Source: an uncultured Pelagibacteraceae bacterium
GTDB taxonomy: Bacteria; Pseudomonadota; Alphaproteobacteria; Pelagibacterales; Pelagibacteraceae
Reading direction: 5' to 3'
Assembly: GCA_902572155.1 (NCBI GenBank)
Contig: CACGET010000019.1
Coordinates: forward strand, 1-20,078
DNA: 20,078 nt
Shown: positions 15,368 to 20,078 of the stretch, in pieces
Layout of the letters: each line of letters starts with the position of its first letter
Position numbering within the stretch: the stretch's first letter is position 1
The notes under the pieces: model-generated
What the model was told of the DNA's origin: nothing
The model's input: the letters and a program-made list of their open reading frames with translations, nothing else
The model's database searches: none
Made by a program: the position numbers and the translations under genes

Positions 15368-15378
15368 GAAACTTAAAA

Positions 15379-15864
15379 TTAATTTGCTTTAACAGTTACT
15401 GATCTTCTGTTTTTTGACCATGCTAAAGGATTTGACCCAGAGTCTACTGGTCTTTCTTTACCATAACTCAAAACTGATATTCTGTCTGAGGAAATACCAT
15501 AAGTCATCAGATAATCTTTAGCTGCATTAGCTCGTCTTTCACCCAGAGCTAAGTTATATTCTCTAGTTCCTCTTTCGTCAGCATGTCCCTCTAAGACAAC
15601 GTTGATGCTTGAGTTTTTTCTTAACCAAGCTGCTTGGGCTCTAAGAGTTTCTCTTGAAGCAGTAGTTAATATTGATTCGTTGGTAGCAAAGAAAACTCTA
15701 TCCTTAACTCCATCTGCTAAGTATTCAACTGAATCTGTTCCAGTATAAACATCACCTTGAATTTGTCCGCCTAAAGTCTCTACTTTCTTTGAAGCACATG
15801 CAGTTAATACTAAACACGTAGCTAAAACTAACATTGTGTTATTTAAAATTTTGCTTATTTTCAT
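15379..15864 (-). CDS. pal: Peptidoglycan-associated lipoprotein Pal
   Basis: Outer-membrane lipoprotein that binds peptidoglycan and interacts with TolB and TolA. From ATG 15862-15864 it is 161 residues: a lipoprotein signal with lipobox LTAC (lipidated Cys23), a short linker, and an OmpA-type peptidoglycan-binding domain (about 60-161) with VLEGHADERGTREYNLALGERRA, typical of Pal. The frame stays open to an ATG at 15891, but a clear AAGGAG Shine-Dalgarno sequence lies 7 nt before the 15864 ATG and would fall inside the longer version, so the shorter start is chosen. The remaining 85-nt leader back to tolB could carry a promoter, though I see no convincing hexamers. A strong terminator follows the stop, so pal may be the most abundant product of the cluster. 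Confidence 0.96.
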   Translation of the reverse strand: MKISKILNNTMLVLATCLVLTACASKKVETLGGQIQGDVYTGTDSVEYLADGVKDRVFFATNESILTTASRETLRAQAAWLRKNSSINVVLEGHADERGTREYNLALGERRANAAKDYLMTYGISSDRISVLSYGKERPVDSGSNPLAWSKNRRSVTVKAN

Positions 15865-15871
15865 TAAATTG

Positions 15872-15877
15872 CTCCTT
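15872..15877 (-). promoter_or_regulatory. Shine-Dalgarno AAGGAG that sets the pal start
   Basis: The minus strand reads AAGGAG, then 7 nt, then ATG (15862-15864). This near-perfect site stands out because most genes in the window have no visible Shine-Dalgarno sequence. It excludes the in-frame ATG at 15891, for which no site is visible and which would make the signal peptide nine residues longer. Confidence 0.85.
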
Positions 15878-15949
15878 GCTGCTATTTTCAAATTCTTACT
15901 TTTTCACAACTAATTAGAGGTTTCAAGCCTAAAAATCAAGTAATTTTAA

Positions 15950-17293
15950 CTATTTACTTAATAAAGATGACCATGATGGGTCAGAAGCATCTGTTGGAGT
16001 CTCCACCAAACGTTCATTATAGCCTGTTAAATCTATTGACCATAATTTTGCAGAAAATCCCTCTCCTTTTGCGTTAGTTTTTGTTTCCCTATAAAAAATC
16101 AAAACTCTACCATTTGGTGACCAAGACGGTGCTTCTTGATAAAAATTTTCTGTTAGCAATCTTTCACCTGATCCATCGACTCTCATTACTCCAATATAGA
16201 ATTTACCTTTATGCAATTTTGTGAAAGCTATCAAATCACCTCTTGGAGACCATACAGGTGTTCCATACAAACCCTTCCCAAATGATATCCTTTTTAAATT
16301 ACTACCATCACTTTTCATTACATAAATTTGTTGATAACCACTTCTATCAGAATTAAAGCATATATACTTTCCGTCAGGAGAATAAGATGGGGAAGTGTCT
16401 ATTGAAGGATGATTTGTAATTCTTTCTACAACTCTATTTTCTAAATCCATTGTATATATATCTGATTTACCATCTTTAGCAAAACTCATAATAATTTTTT
16501 TGCCATTAGGAGAAAACCTTGGAGCAAATGTCATTCCAGGAAAATCTCCAACCACCTCTTGAGTTCCTGTTTCTATATCTAAAAGATATACCCTTGGTAA
16601 ATTTCTAAAATATGAAAGATAAGTTACCATTTGACTGGTTGGGTTAAACCTTGGTGTTAGCACAAGTTCATTTCCTAAGGTCAAAAACTTATTATTAAAT
16701 CCATCCTGATCCATAATGGCTAATTTTTTTATTCTTTGAGTTTTTGGTCCCTCTTCTGCAACATAAATAATTCTAGTATCAAAATATCCTTTTTCGCCAG
16801 TTAATCTCTCATAAATTTTATCTGATATTATATGTCCTACTCTTCGCCAATTACTTGGCACCGTTGTAAAGGCTAATGCCATCATTTCTTTTGCTGCAAG
16901 AACATCCCATAATCTAAATTCAACTCTTAATTTTTCATTTATATAACTAACCTTACCTGTGATAAGTGCTTGAGCTTTTATCAAGCTCCAATCTTCAAAT
17001 CTTGGTTTTAAATTTGCAATATCGGGGGCTTGAAGAAAAGCATCTTTACTTAATGGATTGAAAAGACCAGATGTTTTAAGGTTATTTTCAACAATAATTG
17101 AAATCTCTGAACCAATATTTTCTATATTGATAATTTTTTCAAAACTTTTTTTAGATTTATCATCTATAGACAAAGGTGAAACTGCTAGTGGTAAAGGATC
17201 TAAATTTCCTCTAGTTATATCTACTTCAATTAAAGCATATGTCCTGACTGGTAAAATAATAATAATTGTTAATAATAAAATTTTTCTTATCAT
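15950..17293 (-). CDS. tolB: Tol-Pal system beta-propeller protein TolB
   Basis: Periplasmic protein that binds Pal and is released by the TolA-TolQ-TolR motor. The 447-residue length fits. An N-terminal signal peptide (about 1-20, cut near TYA) is followed by an alpha/beta domain (about 22-165, with LITGKVSYINEKLRVEFRLWDV) and a six-bladed propeller made of repeats such as RFSPNGKKIIMSF, SYSPDGKYICFNSDRSG, VWSPRGDLIAFT and SWSPNGRVLIFY. It lies 9 nt downstream of tolA and starts at ATG 17293 without a clear Shine-Dalgarno site. An 85-nt gap separates its stop from the pal start. Nothing is missing compared with the family. Confidence 0.97.
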   Translation of the reverse strand: MIRKILLLTIIIILPVRTYALIEVDITRGNLDPLPLAVSPLSIDDKSKKSFEKIINIENIGSEISIIVENNLKTSGLFNPLSKDAFLQAPDIANLKPRFEDWSLIKAQALITGKVSYINEKLRVEFRLWDVLAAKEMMALAFTTVPSNWRRVGHIISDKIYERLTGEKGYFDTRIIYVAEEGPKTQRIKKLAIMDQDGFNNKFLTLGNELVLTPRFNPTSQMVTYLSYFRNLPRVYLLDIETGTQEVVGDFPGMTFAPRFSPNGKKIIMSFAKDGKSDIYTMDLENRVVERITNHPSIDTSPSYSPDGKYICFNSDRSGYQQIYVMKSDGSNLKRISFGKGLYGTPVWSPRGDLIAFTKLHKGKFYIGVMRVDGSGERLLTENFYQEAPSWSPNGRVLIFYRETKTNAKGEGFSAKLWSIDLTGYNERLVETPTDASDPSWSSLLSK

Positions 17294-17302
17294 AAATATA
17301 TA

Positions 17303-18112
17303 CTATCCTTCCAACATCTCTCTTGCATCAAAATTTAATTGTAGCTCTCTCCATCTTTCATACCCTGAACTGGGCACTCTTAATGGCTGGCATAATTTAA
17401 CAGCTCTAAGTGCACTTTCTGCTAAAACTTTATAAAATGCCTGTCCAGGCTTATTCATTCTGGCATGATCTAATATCTCAGATTTAGTAACTGAGCCATC
17501 AGGATCTAATTGTAACTTAATTCGAACCAATAAATTCTCATTGTATGGAAGTCCAAGTGGTATGCTCCAGCATCCAAAAATTTGAGCCTTTAATGCGTCC
17601 TCTTCGCTAAGAGAAAGACCTATATTTTCAAGGTTATTTTCTTGATCTTGAGTGATCTTATTAGATTTTTTTATTTTTTCTGAGGTTTCTGTTTTAGATT
17701 TATCAATTAATGCAGCTATATTACTAGGATCAAATAATTCTTTTTTTTCAAATTCTGAAACTTGTTTAACTTCATTATCAATTTTTTCAGGATTTTGTTT
17801 TTCTTCTTTAATTTTTTCAACTTTTTTTGTTATCTCGTCTGGTAAAGGAATTGCATCTGGTTTTTTCTTTTTAACTTTTTTTGGGGGAGCTTGTTCAGAA
17901 ACTAATTTTTTTTCTTTTTCTTTTGCTTTTTCAATTATTTTTTTTGCTTTTGGAGCAAATGGAATATTAGTTTTTTTAGTAATTTGAATTAATTCTACAC
18001 TTACTATTGGTGGTAAATTAATTGGTTTTTTTGATAAAAAAGGTAGGCTCATTGCAGTAATTAAAATCAGAACTAAATGTAAAGCAGAAGATATTATTAT
18101 ACTTCTATTCAA
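17303..18112 (-). CDS. tolA: Cell envelope integrity protein TolA
   Basis: Inner-membrane protein that spans the periplasm and links the TolQR motor to TolB and Pal. The 269 residues show one N-terminal membrane anchor (about 4-26), a Pro- and Lys/Glu-rich extended region with predicted helix (about 30-165, with KKVKKKKPDAIPLPDEI), and a C-terminal TonB/TolA-like domain (about 178-265, from FGCWSIPLGLPYNENLLVRIKLQLDPDGSV). Cys180 and a second cysteine in KLCQPLR could form a disulfide. The start codon is TTG, supported by AAAGG 7 nt upstream; no ATG is available between it and the tolR stop. The protein is shorter than E. coli TolA, mainly in the central rod. Confidence 0.93.
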   Translation of the reverse strand: MNRSIIISSALHLVLILITAMSLPFLSKKPINLPPIVSVELIQITKKTNIPFAPKAKKIIEKAKEKEKKLVSEQAPPKKVKKKKPDAIPLPDEITKKVEKIKEEKQNPEKIDNEVKQVSEFEKKELFDPSNIAALIDKSKTETSEKIKKSNKITQDQENNLENIGLSLSEEDALKAQIFGCWSIPLGLPYNENLLVRIKLQLDPDGSVTKSEILDHARMNKPGQAFYKVLAESALRAVKLCQPLRVPSSGYERWRELQLNFDAREMLEG

Positions 18113-18116
18113 TTTT

Positions 18117-18533
18117 TTACCTTTGTTTATAAGGTTCTGATATTAGAGCCACTTTTGTGAAGCCAGAGCCAGATAGAAGTCCCATAATTTCTAGAACCCT
18201 TCCATAATTAATAGTTTTGTCACCTCTGACGTAAATTCTGGTATCTGTTCTATTTTTAGAAACTGCTAAAACCTTAGCAATAATTTTATCATATTCCACT
18301 TGGGACTCTTGAATAAAAATTTCACCTTTTGAATTTATTGATAATGTTAGTGGCTCAACTTCTTCTGGAAGTGAGTCTGCAGAACTTTCGGGTAAATCTA
18401 CTTGAACACCTACTGTTAATAATGGAGCTGTAACCATAAAAATAATAAGCAAAACTAGCATTACATCTACAAAAGGAGTTACATTAATTTCACTCATTGG
18501 TTCTTTGGAAGAACGATTTAATTTAAATGCCAT
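18117..18533 (-). CDS. tolR: Tol-Pal motor protein TolR
   Basis: ExbD/TolR-family inner-membrane protein that forms, with TolQ, the proton-driven motor acting on TolA. The 138 residues comprise a short cytoplasmic N-terminus with the family motif MSEINVTPFVDVMLVLLIIFM, a single membrane helix (about 21-39) carrying the essential Asp23, and a periplasmic domain with IYVRGDKTINYGRVLEIMGLL. It starts at ATG 18533, one nucleotide after the tolQ stop, and ends 4 nt before tolA, so tolQ-tolR-tolA are certainly co-transcribed. ExbD is excluded by the adjacent tolA, tolB and pal. Confidence 0.96.
   Translation of the reverse strand: MAFKLNRSSKEPMSEINVTPFVDVMLVLLIIFMVTAPLLTVGVQVDLPESSADSLPEEVEPLTLSINSKGEIFIQESQVEYDKIIAKVLAVSKNRTDTRIYVRGDKTINYGRVLEIMGLLSGSGFTKVALISEPYKQR
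18120..18124 (-). promoter_or_regulatory. Shine-Dalgarno AAAGG supporting the TTG start of tolA
   Basis: On the minus strand AAAGG overlaps the last codons of tolR and is followed 7 nt later by the TTG at 18110-18112. The tolR stop TAA lies between them. The spacing is suited to initiation, and the reading frame then gives the expected membrane anchor at once, so the TTG is accepted as the start. Confidence 0.65.
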
Positions 18534-18534
18534 T

Positions 18535-19209
18535 TTATATAATTGATAAAAATCTTTTTGAAAAATTTTCTAATTTTTGAGAATATTTTTTTGAGTCGTT
18601 GTTAAACTTATTGTATGCAATAACAGCAGGGATTGCGGCTAGCAAACCTAAAGCTGTTGCAAAAAGTGCTTCTGCTATACCAGGTGCTACTATAGCTAAA
18701 CTTGTATTTCTTGATATTGCTATAGATTGAAATGAATTCATTATACCCCAGACAGTTCCAAACAAACCTATAAAGGGCGCCGTTGAGCCTACTGTTGCTA
18801 AAAAAGTAAAACCTTTATCTATTTTAGAGATTTGTTTTTCTATTCCAGCTTCTAACATTCCACTCATTCTATCACCTATGTTTGCTTTTGATTTGGACTT
18901 GAGTAAGCCCTGCATCGACTCCTTAAATAAAGATGCCATCGGATCATCAATATTACTAGGGAGACTATTATAAAAAGTTTCTGCAGATTTAGATCTCCAA
19001 AACTTTTCCTCAAATTCCTCTGATGAAATATTTATTTTTTTGAACATCCTAAATTTTTCAATAATTAATGCCCACGAATAAACTGAACAAAGTATAAGTA
19101 TTATTATTACTGATTTAACTATTATGTCGGCTCTTAAAAAAAGATTAATTAAAGAAAAATCTGTATTTGAGCCTAAACCAACTGCTTGAGATGCTATGTC
19201 TGCTTCCAT
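18535..19209 (-). CDS. tolQ: Tol-Pal motor protein TolQ
   Basis: MotA/TolQ/ExbB-family proton channel subunit of the Tol motor. The 224-residue protein has TM1 at about 29-49, a large cytoplasmic loop, then TM2 (around GFTFLATVGSTAPFIGLFGTVWGIMNSF) and TM3 (around IAEALFATALGLLAAIPAVIAYNKF), which contain the family's conserved TVWGIM and ATALGL segments. It is the first tol gene; the ybgC thioesterase gene that often precedes it is absent. The 50-nt leader upstream holds an inverted repeat and could carry the tol promoter, but no clear -35/-10 pair or Shine-Dalgarno site is seen. Confidence 0.96.
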   Translation of the reverse strand: MEADIASQAVGLGSNTDFSLINLFLRADIIVKSVIIILILCSVYSWALIIEKFRMFKKINISSEEFEEKFWRSKSAETFYNSLPSNIDDPMASLFKESMQGLLKSKSKANIGDRMSGMLEAGIEKQISKIDKGFTFLATVGSTAPFIGLFGTVWGIMNSFQSIAISRNTSLAIVAPGIAEALFATALGLLAAIPAVIAYNKFNNDSKKYSQKLENFSKRFLSII

Positions 19210-19238
19210 AAACTGTAATCACACTTAAATGTGTCATG

Positions 19239-19254
19239 AATTTGTCTACAAATT
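19239..19254. repeat. Inverted repeat in the tolQ leader
   Basis: The sequence aatttgt-ct-acaaatt is a perfect 7-bp inverted repeat with a 2-nt spacer, located between the RuvC-like stop and the tolQ start. The spacer is too short for a good RNA hairpin and no T run follows, so an operator-like role is more likely than a terminator. Chance is quite possible in AT-rich DNA. Confidence 0.4.
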
Positions 19255-19259
19255 TTAAA

Positions 19260-19754
19260 TTATTCCTCAAATTTGTAAGTTTCATAATAAAAACTAGATA
19301 TTAAAATAGCATCAGCTTTATTATTGTCTTTTTTTTTTGATAAATTTATTGAAAAATAAGGGAAAATCTCAATTGCTTTAGTCCTACTAGCATCTTTTTC
19401 AGAATTGATGAGATTAAAATATTTTTTCCATTTTGTTGGCCTAACAAAATACATGGGTAATTGCATTGCAGAACATATACCTTTTAAAATTCCAAAAGAC
19501 TGACCAAAATTAAACATACTAGTTACACCCTGCCCTGGCATTGCCGAAACTTGCTCTATTACTACTTTAATATCTCTTTTTTCAATATTTTTTATTCTTT
19601 TTGAAATTTCATTAAAAATTTGTGATCCATTCACTTGTTTTTTATTTTTTTTTCCTTCAATCATAGTTGGCATATCAATGACATCTTTTATCTCTCCGTT
19701 TTGAAAAAAACAAATAGATCCTGAAATTCCAGGATCAATTCCAATAATTAACAT
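19260..19754 (-). CDS. ruvC: RuvC-like Holliday junction resolvase, phage-type subfamily
   Basis: Predicted RNase H-fold endonuclease that resolves four-way DNA junctions. The 164 residues begin with IGIDPGISG (Asp7), have VVIEQVSAMPGQGVTSMFNFGQSFGIL (Glu67), and end with KKKDNNKADAILIS, where Asp143 and Asp148 are the likely last acidic residues. Canonical RuvC ends with two Asp three residues apart (D..D); here the spacing is five, and the MPGQGV..MF.FG stretch plus VRPTKWKKYF are features I associate with phage-encoded RuvC-like proteins. It overlaps the yebC stop by 7 nt (ATGTTAA), occupying the usual ruvC place between yebC and the tol genes. No ruvA or ruvB follows. Nuclease fold is confident; substrate and chromosomal role are inferred. 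Confidence 0.85.
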   Translation of the reverse strand: MLIIGIDPGISGSICFFQNGEIKDVIDMPTMIEGKKNKKQVNGSQIFNEISKRIKNIEKRDIKVVIEQVSAMPGQGVTSMFNFGQSFGILKGICSAMQLPMYFVRPTKWKKYFNLINSEKDASRTKAIEIFPYFSINLSKKKDNNKADAILISSFYYETYKFEE

Positions 19755-20078
19755 TGATTATCTTCCATTTTAACGTTTGAATATATATTTTGTACATCGT
19801 CATCATCCTCTAAATTTTCAAAAAATTCTATTATAGTCTCTTTTATATCCACATTAATATCAATATAATTTAAAGGAACCCACTCGATTTCTGTTGAAAT
19901 AAAATTAGTAATTTTTTTTTCTAACTCTTTTTTCACATTATATATCTCATTAATAGAACATTGGATTTCATGATAATTATCATAAGAAAAACATTCATCA
20001 GCTCCCGAGTCTAAAGTAAGTTCTAGAATTTCATCATCAGATATTTCTTTTTTATCAATTTTAATTACTCCTAGTTGT
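19748..20078 (-). CDS. yebC: YebC/PmpR-family protein, C-terminal part (cut by window edge)
   Basis: About 109 codons of an open frame enter from the window edge and stop at 19748-19750. The read-through segment GVIKIDKKEISDDEILELTLDSGADE and the end VPLNYIDIN..FFENLEDDDDVQNIYSNV match the C-terminal domains of the YebC/TACO1 family, which is about 240-250 residues long, so the N-terminal half is missing. A GTG at 19934-19936 lies in frame, but the homology continues well upstream, so it is internal. Family members act as DNA-binding regulators or as translation factors that help ribosomes through polyproline stretches. yebC next to a resolvase gene is a common bacterial arrangement. The 3' end overlaps the resolvase gene by 7 nt. 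Confidence 0.92.
   Translation of the reverse strand, partial: QLGVIKIDKKEISDDEILELTLDSGADECFSYDNYHEIQCSINEIYNVKKELEKKITNFISTEIEWVPLNYIDINVDIKETIIEFFENLEDDDDVQNIYSNVKMEDNQC

Noticed and set aside
15917..15929. Imperfect hairpin aggtttcaagcct between tolB and pal as a terminator
   Set aside because: Only three outer pairs before a mismatch and no T run follows on either strand.
17058..17987. Two plus-strand open frames (125 and 111 codons) over the tolB-tolA region
   Set aside because: Both are antisense to well-supported tol genes; the Phe/Ser-rich composition is the complement of Lys/Glu-rich TolA.
19221..19234. Apparent palindrome acacttaaatgtgt before tolQ
   Set aside because: Only the outer four bases pair; the inner part is asymmetric, so it is not a real inverted repeat.
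19748..19936. A separate 62-codon gene starting at GTG 19936
   Set aside because: The same frame continues without stop to the window edge and matches YebC throughout, so it is the 3' end of yebC.

Overview
The window is a gene-dense, very AT-rich stretch of bacterial chromosome. Spacers are mostly 0-85 nt, there is much overlap of starts and stops, and Lys/Ile/Asn codons (AAA, ATA/ATT, AAT) are used heavily. Gene content and order (xseB-ispA-dxs; the tol-pal block running into tilS, ftsH, folP and glmM; a sigma-32-type rpoH) point to a streamlined marine alphaproteobacterium of the SAR11/Pelagibacterales type. That assignment rests on composition, compactness and recognised families; no database search was run.

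Layout. (1) 1-2375, minus strand: xseB, ispA and the first two thirds of dxs, an isoprenoid-precursor cluster with overlapping genes. (2) 2396-4844, plus strand: a Sua5-type threonylcarbamoyl-AMP synthase followed directly by an ABC-2 exporter ATPase and permease. (3) 4847-4923, minus strand: tRNA-Arg(TCG) with encoded CCA. (4) 4947-6862, plus strand: rluD and rpoH. (5) 6859-20078, minus strand: a long collinear block, read in transcription order as yebC (3' part), a RuvC-like resolvase, tolQ, tolR, tolA, tolB, pal, a strong intrinsic terminator, cpoB, tilS, ftsH, folP, glmM, thiD, purA. rpoH and purA converge and share the tetranucleotide TTAA as overlapping stop codons.

How the genes work together: Tol-Pal with CpoB couples envelope constriction to peptidoglycan synthesis. 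FtsH (membrane proteolysis) and RpoH (heat-shock sigma factor) are functionally linked, because FtsH degrades sigma-32 in enterobacteria. GlmM feeds peptidoglycan and LPS precursors. Dxs and IspA supply isoprenoid carriers and quinone tails. Sua5, TilS, RluD and tRNA-Arg belong to translation. ThiD, FolP and PurA are cofactor and purine steps.

No gene-free stretch reaches 300 bases. The longest are the pal leader (about 85 nt), the pal-cpoB terminator region (80 nt), the ftsH leader (63 nt) and the tolQ leader (50 nt). I see no insertion sequence, CRISPR array, prophage or riboswitch. The most unusual point is at the yebC-tolQ junction. Alphaproteobacteria usually carry ruvC-ruvA-ruvB there; this window has a single short RuvC-fold protein whose motifs look like the phage-type subfamily, and neither ruvA nor ruvB.
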